Shown here piece after piece: positions 35,445-44,379 of a DNA stretch of 64,000 bases. The DNA is from Flavobacterium turcicum (GTDB lineage Bacteria; Bacteroidota; Bacteroidia; Flavobacteriales; Flavobacteriaceae). How positions within the stretch are numbered: the first letter of the stretch is position 1; each line of letters starts with the position of its first letter. The notes below the pieces were generated by a model. It was given only the letters and a program-made list of their open reading frames with translations. It did not search any database and was not told the origin of the DNA. The position numbers were made by a program, and so were the translations under genes. Location of the stretch: NCBI RefSeq assembly GCF_011365745.1, contig NZ_JAAOBY010000002.1, positions 434,001 through 498,000 on the forward strand, written 5' to 3'.

Positions 35445-36551
35445 TTATTTTTTTGCAGTATTGATAATGGAATTAAAATCAACTACTTCTGGCTTTATAA
35501 GTGTGCCTTCTGTTACAATTCCTATACCTTCAATTAACATTTTATCGTTTGGATTTAGGCCACTGTCCACTACAAAAAACTGTCCACCAGGTACTGATCT
35601 CACAGTTATTGGAACTGCTTTTACTTTACTTTCTTTATCCACAATTAACGCAATACGTTTGTCTTGCATTTCTAGAGTTGCGTTTTGAGGAATGATGATC
35701 ACATTTTGCAAATCAGTCGGAATTTGAATTACTCCACTTTCGCCAGAGCGCAATAATCGATTTGAATTAGGGAAACTCGCTCGAACATTGAATGAACCAG
35801 TTTGCGCATTGGCTTGACCGCTAAAAGTTTCTATTTTACCTTTTTGCTCGTAAGCAATTCCGTTACTTAGGACCAAGTTAACTTTTGGCATTTTGTTGAT
35901 TTTCTCCTGAAAGGTTTTACCTGCAGCATGCATCATTATATCTAGCTGTTGTTTTTCATTTACTGAAAAGTAGGCATAAATAGTACTTACATCTGAAATG
36001 CGTGTGAGTGGTTCTGCAGTTTGACTACTTACATAACTTCCTAATCGTAAAGGCAATGAACCTACAATTCCGTTAACAGGGCTTTTTATAGTAGCATAAT
36101 TAATGCGGGCTACAATACCTTGATAAATACTTTTGGCATTAGCCAAATTTGCTTTAGCAGTTTCAAGTTGCACATCGCTGATAATATTGCGTTCTACAAG
36201 TGGTTTTAGACGGCTAACTTCTACTTGAGCAGCAGTTACTTTCGCTTTTGCGGCAGCGGCCTCCTGATTTGCAGTTTGTGTTTCTAGTTTAAAAAGAAGT
36301 TGTCCTTTTTTAACTTCTTGACCTTCTTGCACATAAATTTTTTCAATATAGCCATCTACTTTAGCGCGAATATCAATATCTGTAATTCCTTCTAAACTTG
36401 TAGGATATTCAGCTAAAAGGGTTGTGCTACTTGTAGCTATTTGAGCCACTTTGTAGGTTGGTGTAGGAGGTGCAACTTGCTCCGTTTCTTTTTTACAAGA
36501 AAGAAAGCTTATGGTTATCAAAAGGGCGCTTATTAAGTATCTCTTTTTCAT
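35445..36551 (-). CDS. RND efflux periplasmic adaptor (AcrA/MexA-like lipoprotein)
   Basis: A 368-residue membrane-fusion protein. Signal peptide with lipobox (ISFLSC, Cys19); split lipoyl domain (about 60-95 and 150-185, with VDGYIEKIYVQEGQEVKKG), a helical hairpin of about 55 residues between, then beta-barrel and membrane-proximal domains (LLRSGESGVIQI). It links the pump to the outer-membrane duct. It is the second gene of the operon, 20 bases after the regulator and 24 before the pump. Confidence 0.95.
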   Translation of the reverse strand: MKKRYLISALLITISFLSCKKETEQVAPPTPTYKVAQIATSSTTLLAEYPTSLEGITDIDIRAKVDGYIEKIYVQEGQEVKKGQLLFKLETQTANQEAAAAKAKVTAAQVEVSRLKPLVERNIISDVQLETAKANLANAKSIYQGIVARINYATIKSPVNGIVGSLPLRLGSYVSSQTAEPLTRISDVSTIYAYFSVNEKQQLDIMMHAAGKTFQEKINKMPKVNLVLSNGIAYEQKGKIETFSGQANAQTGSFNVRASFPNSNRLLRSGESGVIQIPTDLQNVIIIPQNATLEMQDKRIALIVDKESKVKAVPITVRSVPGGQFFVVDSGLNPNDKMLIEGIGIVTEGTLIKPEVVDFNSIINTAKK

Positions 36552-36571
36552 TGGATTTGGTGTTTCTAAAA

Positions 36572-37063
36572 TTAATTTTTGGAGTTGTTATTGTGATTTT
36601 CAATCTCTTTGAATGTCGAAATAGTCTTTAATAAAAGAGATTCTACTTCGTAAACATGATTTTTATATGCTTTTACATTTTGCATGTTACAGCGTTCTTC
36701 AACGCACGAGGCTGTTTGTTCTCTATAACCAAGTAATTTATCGATGAGTGTTTTTTCGCTCTCTAATATTTTGACATAATTCTGAAGCCTCTCGCTAAAA
36801 GGTGAAGCTTTAAAATATTTTTTTCGATCGCCTGAAAGAGTGTGGTAATTTATTTTACCCATCTTTAGCAGTAAATTTAAATTGGTTGAAATGGAGCTTT
36901 TACTAGCTGCCATTTTTGCTATAATTTCTTCAAATGTGAGTCCGTTTTTACAACCATCAACAATTAAGAGTCCTAAAATACGAGAACCCAAAGGCGGTAA
37001 ATGGTATAAAAGTTCGAAATGAATGCCAAACATTTCAATCAATTCCTCGCGTTCTTTCTGCAT
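36572..37063 (-). CDS. GbsR/MarR-type transcriptional regulator
   Basis: A 163-residue winged-helix protein of the GbsR/MarR type: helices around residues 18-40 (PPLGSRILGLLIVDG), recognition region LTFEEIIAKMAASKSSISTNLNLL, wing around YHTLSGDRKKYFKA, and a C-terminal dimerising coiled coil. The pair of cysteines in CVEERCNMQ could be redox-active. It is the first gene of the operon encoding the RND pump, and a palindrome lies within its promoter, so autorepression together with repression of the pump is likely. Confidence 0.9.
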   Translation of the reverse strand: MQKEREELIEMFGIHFELLYHLPPLGSRILGLLIVDGCKNGLTFEEIIAKMAASKSSISTNLNLLLKMGKINYHTLSGDRKKYFKASPFSERLQNYVKILESEKTLIDKLLGYREQTASCVEERCNMQNVKAYKNHVYEVESLLLKTISTFKEIENHNNNSKN

Positions 37064-37082
37064 AAATTCTGTTATTTTTTTG

Positions 37083-37118
37083 CAAAATTACAAGTTAGTT
37101 CGTAATTTACCGAACTAA
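37083..37118 (-). promoter_or_regulatory. Promoter and operator-like palindrome of the RND operon
   Basis: On the minus strand a -7 element TAATTTTG (37083-37090) lies 20 bases before the start codon. Just upstream is the perfect inverted repeat TTAGTTCG-N8-CGAACTAA (37095-37118), and a further half-site GCGAACTT at 37119. The palindrome falls between the -7 and -33 positions, where a bound repressor would block the polymerase. The regulator encoded by the first gene is the obvious candidate. Confidence 0.65.
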
Positions 37119-37290
37119 GCGAACTTAAATTTATGTTAATTTGAATTCTAATAAACAAGGAGTGCAAAATGAGTGTAATATTTATTTAAAAGCCTAAAAA
37201 GTAGCTATGAATCAATTACATTCGAAAAAAATGCTTAATATTGGAAATTGTAATAAAACGATTAACTACTTTTAACTAGACCATACAATT

Positions 37291-38085
37291 ATGAACACAA
37301 AAAATTATTCACCATTTATAGTAGCCGCATTTTTAATTGTAGCAACAATTACAACAGCCCAACATAAGTTTGTTAATACTCCTCCAGAAGTTTCGCCTAT
37401 GCCTATGAAACCTGAAATGACTGAAATTTGGGAGCCACAAGTTCAAGTAGTAACGCCTGCGAAAGTTTTAGGAAACGCTCCTTCGGATGCGATTATCTTA
37501 TTTGATGGAAAAAATTTAGATCAATGGGTAAGTCAAAAAGATCAAAGTAAAGCTGCGCCATGGAAAATTGTTGATAAAGATTACATGGAAGTGGTTCCTG
37601 GTTCTGGCGGTATACAAACTAAAATGTCATTTGGGGATTGCCAATTACACCTAGAATGGAGTGCTCCAGATGAAGTGCTTGATGGCGGACAGGCGAGAGG
37701 TAATAGTGGTGTTTTTTTTCAAAACCGTTATGAACTCCAGATTTTAGATTCATACAACAATAGAACATACGCTAACGGTCAAGCAGGTAGTATTTACAAA
37801 GATCATCCACCTTTGGTTAATGCTGTAAAAACGCCTTTAGAATGGAACGCATACGATATTATTTATACCGCACCAAGATTTAAAGCGGATGGTAAAATTG
37901 ATGCTCCAGCTCGAATTACGGTTTTCTTGAATGGCGTTTTGGTGCAAAATAATGCGACAATAAATGGACTAACTTTGTATATAGGTTTGCACAATTATCC
38001 GTCTGCGCACGGAGAGGACGTGATTTCGCTGCAAGATCATGATTCCAAAAATCAGTTTAGAAATATTTGGCTTCGAAGATTATAA
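37291..38085 (+). CDS. DUF1080 / 3-keto-disaccharide hydrolase family secreted protein
   Basis: A 264-residue protein with a signal peptide (FIVAAFLIVATITTAQ, cleavage near residue 23) and one DUF1080 beta-sandwich of the concanavalin type (about 65-264): ILFDGKNLDQWV at the start, then GNSGVFFQ, YELQILDSY and QAGSIY. Characterised members hydrolyse 3-keto-glycosides; many others are unstudied. The visible context (an efflux pump on one side, an HD protein on the other) gives no pathway. Start ATG 37291. Confidence 0.88.
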   Translation: MNTKNYSPFIVAAFLIVATITTAQHKFVNTPPEVSPMPMKPEMTEIWEPQVQVVTPAKVLGNAPSDAIILFDGKNLDQWVSQKDQSKAAPWKIVDKDYMEVVPGSGGIQTKMSFGDCQLHLEWSAPDEVLDGGQARGNSGVFFQNRYELQILDSYNNRTYANGQAGSIYKDHPPLVNAVKTPLEWNAYDIIYTAPRFKADGKIDAPARITVFLNGVLVQNNATINGLTLYIGLHNYPSAHGEDVISLQDHDSKNQFRNIWLRRL

Positions 38086-38096
38086 CATCAAAATAG

Positions 38097-38126
38097 AAAT
38101 GGAGCGCTTGTAACGCTCCATTTTTG
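38097..38126 (+). terminator. Terminator of the DUF1080 gene
   Basis: Stem AAATGGAGCG / CGCTCCATTT (10 bp) with a 7-base loop, followed by TTG; it lies 12 bases after the stop codon. Confidence 0.85.
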
Positions 38127-38156
38127 TAGGATTTCATTTTTGAAAATGAATTTACT

Positions 38157-38164
38157 TATATTTG
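38157..38164 (+). promoter_or_regulatory. Promoter -7 element of the HD protein gene
   Basis: TATATTTG, 24 bases before the GTG start at 38188, placed after the terminator of the preceding gene. Confidence 0.6.
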
Positions 38165-38187
38165 TTGACCTTTAAAAATAAAAAGAA

Positions 38188-39417
38188 GTGACTCCAATCA
38201 ATAAGAAGAAAATATTTAATGACCCTATTTATGGGTTTATCACTATACCGAATGCACTAATTTATGATCTAATTCAGCATCCATATTTTCAGCGTTTACG
38301 CCGCATTTCACAAATGGGGTTATCCTATTTAGTTTATCCTGGTGCCAACCATACTCGCTTTCATCACGCATTGGGCTGTATGCATTTGATGCAAAAGGCA
38401 GTTGATGTGCTTCGTTTTAAAGGAGTTGTTATTTCAGCAGAAGAGGAAAATGCCCTTTATATTGCTATTCTGCTTCACGACATTGGCCACGGTCCATTTT
38501 CGCATGCTATGGAAAAAAGTATTGTTGAAGATGTGCACCACGAAGAAATTTCTTTGCTGTTCATGAATCAGCTAAATATTGAATTCAACGGACAATTAAG
38601 CTTGGCCATTCAAGTGTTTAAAGGAGAGTACAACCGTAAATTTATGTTGCAATTGATATCTAGTCAATTAGATATGGACCGAATGGATTATTTGAAAAGA
38701 GACAGTTTTTACTCAGGAGTGGCAGAAGGAAATGTAAATTCGGAACGTTTGATTCAAATGATGAACGTGGTAGATGATTATTTAGTTATCGAAGAGAAAG
38801 GAATTTACTCTGTTGAGAAATTTTTGATGTCCCGAAGATTAATGTATTGGCAAGCGTATTTGCACAAAACGAGTTTGGTAGCCGAACTTATTTTGATGAA
38901 AATCTTAAAAAGGGCAAAAGAATTGACATTAAAAGGTATTGTACTGCCTTGTAGCGAACCACTATTGTTTTTTATGCAAAACAGAGTTTCATTGCAAAAT
39001 TTTGATGCCGCTACTTTATATTTGTTTTCTCAATTAGATGATTTTGATATAATTGGTGCATTAAAAACATGGCAAAAACAGCCCGATTATATTTTGTCGG
39101 CTTTAAGTAAAATGATCGTCAACAGGGATTTGTTGAAGATCAAATTGAGTAGCGAAAAAGTAGATTTAGACTATTTACAAGAATTGAAAGAACGATTTTC
39201 TAGAGAATACCATATTTCTGTTACAGATACTAACTACTTTATTTTTAGGGGAAAAATCAAAAATCAAGCCTACAGTAAAGAGGCAGAACCTATTCGAATT
39301 TTGAAAAAAGATAGTACTGTTGAAGATGTAATTGAATCTTCTGACCAGCTGAATTTAAAATCGTTATCTAAGGCAGTGACTAAGTATTATCTATGTTTCC
39401 CAAAACAACTGTTATAA
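38188..39417 (+). CDS. HD-domain phosphohydrolase
   Basis: A 409-residue cytoplasmic protein of the HD superfamily related to dGTPase-like proteins. The metal ligands are visible: His59/His60 in NHTRFHHALGC, His97-Asp98 in LLHDIGHGPFSH, and a later Asp in SSQLDMDRMDYLKRD. Members hydrolyse dNTPs or other phosphorylated nucleotides; the natural substrate of the flavobacterial group is not known to me. The start is GTG at 38188, since MTPINKKKIFNDPIYGF matches the conserved N-terminus of the group and no ATG fits. lpxD follows after 40 bases with its own promoter. Confidence 0.9.
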   Translation: MTPINKKKIFNDPIYGFITIPNALIYDLIQHPYFQRLRRISQMGLSYLVYPGANHTRFHHALGCMHLMQKAVDVLRFKGVVISAEEENALYIAILLHDIGHGPFSHAMEKSIVEDVHHEEISLLFMNQLNIEFNGQLSLAIQVFKGEYNRKFMLQLISSQLDMDRMDYLKRDSFYSGVAEGNVNSERLIQMMNVVDDYLVIEEKGIYSVEKFLMSRRLMYWQAYLHKTSLVAELILMKILKRAKELTLKGIVLPCSEPLLFFMQNRVSLQNFDAATLYLFSQLDDFDIIGALKTWQKQPDYILSALSKMIVNRDLLKIKLSSEKVDLDYLQELKERFSREYHISVTDTNYFIFRGKIKNQAYSKEAEPIRILKKDSTVEDVIESSDQLNLKSLSKAVTKYYLCFPKQLL

Positions 39418-39444
39418 AAACAGCATTTAAAATCTATTTTTTTA

Positions 39445-39452
39445 TATTTTTG
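39445..39452 (+). promoter_or_regulatory. Promoter -7 element immediately before lpxD
   Basis: TATTTTTG ends only 5 bases before ATG 39458. With the usual distance to the transcription start, the lpxD message would begin at or next to its start codon (leaderless or nearly so). Confidence 0.5.
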
Positions 39453-39457
39453 TCGCG

Positions 39458-40501
39458 ATGAAATTTACAGCAGAACAAATAGCGGGGATATTAGAAGGAG
39501 AGGTAATTGGCAATGCCAATGCCGAAGTTTCTACCTTATCAAAAATTGAAGAAGGAGCAGAAGGTTCTCTTACTTTTTTGTCTAATCCGAAGTATCAAAA
39601 TTATATTTATACCACAAAAGCTTCTATAACAATTGTTAATAAAAGTTTTGTAGCCGATGCTCCTGTTGAGACTACGCTTATAAAGGTAGAAGATGCTTAT
39701 GCTAGTTTTACCAAACTTTTAGAATTTTATAACGAAGTTAAACTAAACAAGACTGGTATAGAGCAACCTTCTTTTATAGCTGATAACGCAAAATTGGGAA
39801 CCAATACTTATTTAGGTGCCTTTAGTTATATCGGGCAAAATGTTGTTTTAGGTGATAATGTCAAAATTTATCCCAATTGTTTCGTAGGTGATAATGTAGT
39901 TATTGGAGACAATTGTGTTGTTTTTGCTGGTGCAAAAATATATTCAGAAACAAGGATTGGAAACAATTGTACGATTCATTCCGGTGCTATCATTGGTGCA
40001 GATGGTTTTGGTTTTGCTCCAAATCCAGATGGAACTTATACTAAGATTCCTCAAATTGGAAACGTAGTTATTGAAGATAATGTCGATATTGGTTCTTGCA
40101 CTACAATTGATAGAGCAACAATGGGTTCTACAATTATACGCGAAGGAGTAAAATTAGACAACCAAATACAAATTGCACATAATGTCGAAATTGGGGAGAA
40201 TACCGTGATTGCTGCCCAAGCAGGGGTAGCAGGTTCAACCAAAATTGGTAAAAATTGTATGATTGGTGGTCAAGTGGGTATTTCTGGTCATTTGTCAATT
40301 GGCAATAATGTGCGCATTCAGGCACAATCAGGCGTTGGTCGCAATATAAAAGACAATGAAATTTTGCAAGGAAGCCCAACATTTGGATACAATGATTTTA
40401 GTAAGTCATACATTCACTTTAAAAACTTACCTAAAATTGTTGCAGAAATTGAAGAATTAAAAAAACAAATATTAAACCAAAAAAATGGAAACAATGGTTA
40501 A
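39458..40501 (+). CDS. lpxD: UDP-3-O-acylglucosamine N-acyltransferase
   Basis: A 347-residue LpxD. The N-terminal uridine-binding domain (1-100, with [11 protein letters not shown]) is followed by a left-handed parallel beta-helix of hexapeptide repeats (about 105-310, for example [15 protein letters not shown]) and a C-terminal helix. The catalytic His lies in [11 protein letters not shown], and GADGFGFAP is the acyl-chain site. It adds the second 3-hydroxyacyl chain, taken from acyl-ACP, to UDP-glucosamine in lipid A synthesis. It overlaps lpxC-fabZ by eight bases. Confidence 0.96.
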   Translation: MKFTAEQIAGILEGEVIGNANAEVSTLSKIEEGAEGSLTFLSNPKYQNYIYTTKASITIVNKSFVADAPVETTLIKVEDAYASFTKLLEFYNEVKLNKTGIEQPSFIADNAKLGTNTYLGAFSYIGQNVVLGDNVKIYPNCFVGDNVVIGDNCVVFAGAKIYSETRIGNNCTIHSGAIIGADGFGFAPNPDGTYTKIPQIGNVVIEDNVDIGSCTTIDRATMGSTIIREGVKLDNQIQIAHNVEIGENTVIAAQAGVAGSTKIGKNCMIGGQVGISGHLSIGNNVRIQAQSGVGRNIKDNEILQGSPTFGYNDFSKSYIHFKNLPKIVAEIEELKKQILNQKNGNNG

Positions 40502-41882
40502 ACAGAAGACCATCAAAACAGAAATCTCACTAACAGGAGTTGGCTTACATACTGGTAAAGAAGTTAAAATGACTTTTAAACCTGCTCCAGTGAATAATGG
40601 TTTTACTTTTGTTCGAATAGATCTTGAAGGACAACCCGTTATTGAAGCAGATGCTAATTTTGTAGTAAATACACAAAGAGGTACCAATCTTGAAAAACGC
40701 GGTGTACAAATTCAGACTCCTGAACATGTTTTAGCGGCTTTAATTGGTTGCGATTTGGATAACGTTATTATTGAATTGAATGCTTCTGAACTTCCAATCA
40801 TGGATGGTTCATCTAAATATTTTGTTGAAGCTTTAGAACAAGCGGGTTTTGAGGAGCAAAATGCTAATCGCAACGTTTATGTGGTAAAAGAAGTTATTTC
40901 ATTTACAGATGAAGCAACGGGCAGTGAAATATTAGTAATGCCTAGCGACCAATATTGTGTTACTGCAATGGTTGACTTTGGTACAAAAATTCTTGGAACA
41001 CAAAACGCTAACATGAAAAGCATTTCAGAATTTAAATCTGAAATTGCTAATTCAAGAACATTCAGTTTTTTACATGAACTAGAATCTCTTTTAGAACATG
41101 GATTAATAAAAGGAGGCGATTTAAACAACGCTATTGTGTACGTAGATAAAGAAATTTCTGCAGCCACAATGGAGAATTTGAAGCGTGCTTTTGGTAAAGA
41201 TGAAATTTCAGTAAAACCAAATGGTATTTTAGATAATTTGACTTTGCATTATCCAAATGAAGCAGCACGTCATAAATTGTTAGATGTTGTTGGTGATTTA
41301 GCTTTGATAGGAACTCGTATTCAAGGAAAAGTAATTGCAAACAAGCCAGGACATTTTGTGAATACTCAGTTTGCCAAGAAAATGGCAAAGATTATCAAAA
41401 TTGAACAACGCAACTATGTGCCAGTTTATGATTTGAATCAAGAGCCTTTGATGGATATTCATAAAATAATGGCTGTTTTGCCACATCGTCCACCGTTTTT
41501 ATTGATTGATCGCATTATTGAAATGTCTGAAAGTCATGTGGTTGGGATGAAGAATGTAACGATGAATGAAAACTTCTTCGTGGGGCATTTTCCAGAGGCT
41601 CCAGTTATGCCAGGAGTTCTAATCGTTGAAGCTATGGCGCAAACAGGCGGAATTTTGGTTTTAAGTACTGTTCCAGATCCAGAAAATTACTTGACGTATT
41701 TTATGAAAATTGATAATGTCAAGTTCAAACATAAAGTTTTACCCGGCGATACATTAATCTTTAAGTGTGATTTGATTACACCAATCAGAAGAGGTATTTG
41801 CCACATGCAAGCCAATGCTTACGCTAACGGAAAATTAGTAGCTGAAGCAGAATTAATGGCGCAAATTGCAAAAAAACAATAA
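40494..41882 (+). CDS. lpxC-fabZ: Fused UDP-3-O-acyl-GlcNAc deacetylase / 3-hydroxyacyl-ACP dehydratase
   Basis: A 462-residue two-domain enzyme typical of Bacteroidota. The LpxC half (1-305) performs the committed deacetylation step of lipid A synthesis using zinc; TPEHVLAAL and [10 protein letters not shown] hold zinc ligands. The FabZ half (about 315-462) is a hot-dog dehydratase with [13 protein letters not shown] and the catalytic His in [13 protein letters not shown]; it competes for the same 3-hydroxyacyl-ACP pool, so the fusion can balance LPS and phospholipid. I use ATG 40494 (MVKQKTIK), as in related proteins; ATG 40485 is three codons upstream. Confidence 0.96.
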   Translation: MVKQKTIKTEISLTGVGLHTGKEVKMTFKPAPVNNGFTFVRIDLEGQPVIEADANFVVNTQRGTNLEKRGVQIQTPEHVLAALIGCDLDNVIIELNASELPIMDGSSKYFVEALEQAGFEEQNANRNVYVVKEVISFTDEATGSEILVMPSDQYCVTAMVDFGTKILGTQNANMKSISEFKSEIANSRTFSFLHELESLLEHGLIKGGDLNNAIVYVDKEISAATMENLKRAFGKDEISVKPNGILDNLTLHYPNEAARHKLLDVVGDLALIGTRIQGKVIANKPGHFVNTQFAKKMAKIIKIEQRNYVPVYDLNQEPLMDIHKIMAVLPHRPPFLLIDRIIEMSESHVVGMKNVTMNENFFVGHFPEAPVMPGVLIVEAMAQTGGILVLSTVPDPENYLTYFMKIDNVKFKHKVLPGDTLIFKCDLITPIRRGICHMQANAYANGKLVAEAELMAQIAKKQ

Positions 41883-41899
41883 TTTTTTTGTTGATTTGG

Positions 41900-41942
41900 T
41901 TAATCGTTTTTCGGTTAATCGATTAAACAGGTAAACGATTAA
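41900..41942. repeat. Nested palindromes between lpxC-fabZ and lpxA
   Basis: The outer arms TTAATCGTTT (41900-41909) and AAACGATTAA (41933-41942) are perfect complements. Between them lies the 12-base palindrome TTAATCGATTAA (41915-41926). The motif TTAATCG thus occurs four times, two per strand, in 43 bases, just before the lpxA start at 41952. It could fold into alternative hairpins or bind a dimeric regulator. Confidence 0.5.
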
Positions 41943-41951
41943 ATAAAGATT

Positions 41952-42737
41952 ATGAATCAACCACTAGCTTACGTTCACCCTGGTGCTAAAATTGCCAAGA
42001 ATGTTGTTATAGAGCCTTTTACCACCATACACAACAATGTAGTTATTGGTGATGGAACATGGATTGGATCGAATGTGACCATCATGGAAGGAGCCCGCAT
42101 CGGAAAAAATTGTAATATTTTTCCAGGCGCAGTTATATCGGCAGTGCCGCAAGATTTAAAGTTTGGAGGCGAAGATTCTCTCGTAATTATTGGCGACAAT
42201 TGTACAATTAGAGAGTGCGTTACAATAAATAGAGGTACAGTTGCTTCTGGTCAAACTGTTATTGGAGACAATTGCTTGATTATGGCAACGGCTCATATTG
42301 CGCATGATTGTCACGTTGGTAACAACGCCATTATTGTAAATGGTGTATTATTAGGTGGTCACGTGACTATTGGCAATTACGCTATTATTGGAGGATTGTC
42401 AGCTATTCATCAGTTTATTAGTGTGGGGGACCATGCTATGATTTCTGGTGGATCATTGTTGAGAAAAGATGTTCCGCCTTACACAAAAGCAGCAAAAGAA
42501 CCACTTTCATATGTAGGTATAAATTCTGTTGGTTTAAGAAGACGTGGATTTACCTCTGAAAAAATCAGAGAAATTCAAGAAATCTACCGTATTTTGTATC
42601 AAAAGAATTACAATGTAACGCAAGCATTAGGGATCATTGAGGCAGAAATGGAAGCGACTCCAGAACGAGATGAAATTATCGATTTTATTCGAAATTCATC
42701 AAGAGGAGTAATGAAAGGCTACTCAGGAAATTATTAA
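41952..42737 (+). CDS. lpxA: UDP-N-acetylglucosamine acyltransferase
   Basis: A 261-residue LpxA: a left-handed beta-helix of hexapeptide repeats (1-190) and a C-terminal helical domain (YTKAAKEPLSYVGINSVGLRRRGF). The catalytic His lies in MATAHIAHDC. It transfers a 3-hydroxyacyl chain from ACP to UDP-GlcNAc, the first step of lipid A synthesis. It follows lpxC-fabZ after a 69-base gap with palindromes. Confidence 0.96.
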   Translation: MNQPLAYVHPGAKIAKNVVIEPFTTIHNNVVIGDGTWIGSNVTIMEGARIGKNCNIFPGAVISAVPQDLKFGGEDSLVIIGDNCTIRECVTINRGTVASGQTVIGDNCLIMATAHIAHDCHVGNNAIIVNGVLLGGHVTIGNYAIIGGLSAIHQFISVGDHAMISGGSLLRKDVPPYTKAAKEPLSYVGINSVGLRRRGFTSEKIREIQEIYRILYQKNYNVTQALGIIEAEMEATPERDEIIDFIRNSSRGVMKGYSGNY

Positions 42738-42794
42738 AAATAGAAACAAATATAAACCGCTATTACATTTAAAATAATAGCTAAACATACCAAA

Positions 42795-43361
42795 ATGGCA
42801 ACTACATCAGATATTAAAAACGGATTGTGCATTAAATACAACAACGATATTTATAAAATTATCGAATTTTTACACGTAAAACCAGGTAAAGGTCCTGCGT
42901 TTGTGAGAACTAAATTAAGAAGTTTGACTAACGGAAAAGTATTAGATAATACATTTTCTGCAGGTCATAAAATTGATGAAGTTCGTGTAGAAAATCATAA
43001 GTTTCAGTTTTTATATCCAGAAGGAGATCAGTTTCACTTCATGAATACAGAAACTTTTGAGCAAATTTCATTGAACAAAAATATTTTAGATTCACCAGAT
43101 TTATTAAAAGAAGGTGAAAATGTAATGGTAAGTATTAATACCGAAACTGATTTACCATTATCTGTTGATATGCCAGCTTCAGTAGTTTTAGAAGTAACTT
43201 ACGCTGAGCCAGGAATTAAAGGAAATACAGCTACTAATGCTACTAAATCTGCAACTGTTGAAACAGGTGCTACTGTAAATGTACCTTTGTTTATCAACGA
43301 AGGTGACAAAATTAAAATTGAGACAGCTACGGGTTCTTACATGGAGCGTGTAAAAGAGTAA
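42795..43361 (+). CDS. efp: Translation elongation factor P
   Basis: A 188-residue EF-P with three beta-barrel domains. It relieves ribosome stalling at proline stretches. The tip of domain I reads KPGKGPAF with Lys32 at the position that is modified in many bacteria. Placement between lpxA and a second lpxD-like gene is common in this group. A small inverted repeat (CTATTA / TAATAG, 42758-42778) lies just upstream. Confidence 0.97.
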   Translation: MATTSDIKNGLCIKYNNDIYKIIEFLHVKPGKGPAFVRTKLRSLTNGKVLDNTFSAGHKIDEVRVENHKFQFLYPEGDQFHFMNTETFEQISLNKNILDSPDLLKEGENVMVSINTETDLPLSVDMPASVVLEVTYAEPGIKGNTATNATKSATVETGATVNVPLFINEGDKIKIETATGSYMERVKE

Positions 43362-43366
43362 TTAAT

Positions 43367-43422
43367 TTAGGTTTTCTATTTTTTGAAACAAATTTCAAGT
43401 TTGATCAAAATAGAAAACCTAA
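43367..43422. repeat. Long perfect hairpin between efp and the second lpxD-like gene
   Basis: TTAGGTTTTCTATTTT (43367-43382) and its exact complement (43407-43422) form a 16-bp stem. Inside it a second hairpin TTGAAA-CAAA-TTTCAA (43383-43398) can form. A T-rich stretch follows. It starts 6 bases after the efp stop and may act as a terminator, a processing site or an mRNA stabiliser. Confidence 0.6.
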
Positions 43423-43448
43423 TTTGCTTTTTATTAAAGGTATATTAG

Positions 43449-44378
43449 ATGAAATTCGAAAAAGTTTACGCTTTACAAGATATAGCCGCAATTATTGGTT
43501 GTGAGTATGTTGGTGATGCCAATTTTCCGGTGCAAGGTATGAATGAAATTCATGTCGTTACACCAGGAGATATAGTATTTGTGGACCATCCAAAGTACTA
43601 TGACAAAGCTTTGCAATCGGCCGCTACAATTGTTTTAATCAATAAAAAAGTAGACTGTCCAGAGGGCAAAGCACTTTTGCTTTCTGATGATCCTTTTCGA
43701 GATTTTAATGTATTAACAAAGCATTTTAAACCCTTTCAAGCAACTAATTCTGCTATTGCTTCTACTGCAAAAATTGGAGATGGAACTGTAATACAACCCA
43801 ATTGTTTTATAGGGAATCAAGTTGTAATTGGCAAAAATTGTTTAATTCATCCCAACGTCACTATTTACGACCATACTATAATTGGTGACAATGTGATTAT
43901 TCATGCAGGAACCATTTTGGGAGCTGATGCTTTTTATTACAAAAAACGTGCAGAAGGTTTTGACCAATTAATCTCCGGAGGTCGCGTTGTGATTGAGGAT
44001 AATGTTGGTATTGGCGCTTTGTGTAGCATTGATAAAGGTGTAACGGGTGATACAACTATTGGTGCAGGCTCAAAGTTAGACAACCAAGTACACGTTGGTC
44101 ACGACACTGTTATTGGTAAAAAATGTTTAATTGCTTCGCAAACCGGAATTGCCGGATGCGTTATTATTGAAGACGAAGTTACTATTTGGGGACAAGTAGG
44201 AACTACTAGTGGTATTACTATCGGCGCTAAGGCGGTAATTATGGGACAAACGGGAGTTACCAAATCAGTTGAAGGCGGGAAGTCCTATTTTGGAACTCCG
44301 ATAGAAGAATCCAGAGAAAAATTGAAACAATTAGCTCACATTAAAAAGATTCCAGAAATTTTAAACAAACTAAAATAA
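43449..44378 (+). CDS. LpxD-like acyltransferase paralogue
   Basis: A 309-residue protein with the LpxD arrangement: an N-terminal uridine-binding-like domain (1-100, GDIVFVDHPKYYDKAL) and a hexapeptide beta-helix (about 100-285) keeping GADAFYY and LDNQVHVGHDTVIG, where the catalytic His of LpxD is expected. It lacks the longer C-terminal helix of the LpxD at 39458, and the acyl-site motif is GADAFYY rather than GADGFGF, so chain length or sugar specificity could differ. The second copy may act on another UDP-sugar or give a different acyl pattern. It follows efp and precedes an NTF2-like gene by one base. Confidence 0.88.
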   Translation: MKFEKVYALQDIAAIIGCEYVGDANFPVQGMNEIHVVTPGDIVFVDHPKYYDKALQSAATIVLINKKVDCPEGKALLLSDDPFRDFNVLTKHFKPFQATNSAIASTAKIGDGTVIQPNCFIGNQVVIGKNCLIHPNVTIYDHTIIGDNVIIHAGTILGADAFYYKKRAEGFDQLISGGRVVIEDNVGIGALCSIDKGVTGDTTIGAGSKLDNQVHVGHDTVIGKKCLIASQTGIAGCVIIEDEVTIWGQVGTTSGITIGAKAVIMGQTGVTKSVEGGKSYFGTPIEESREKLKQLAHIKKIPEILNKLK

Positions 44379-44379
44379 T

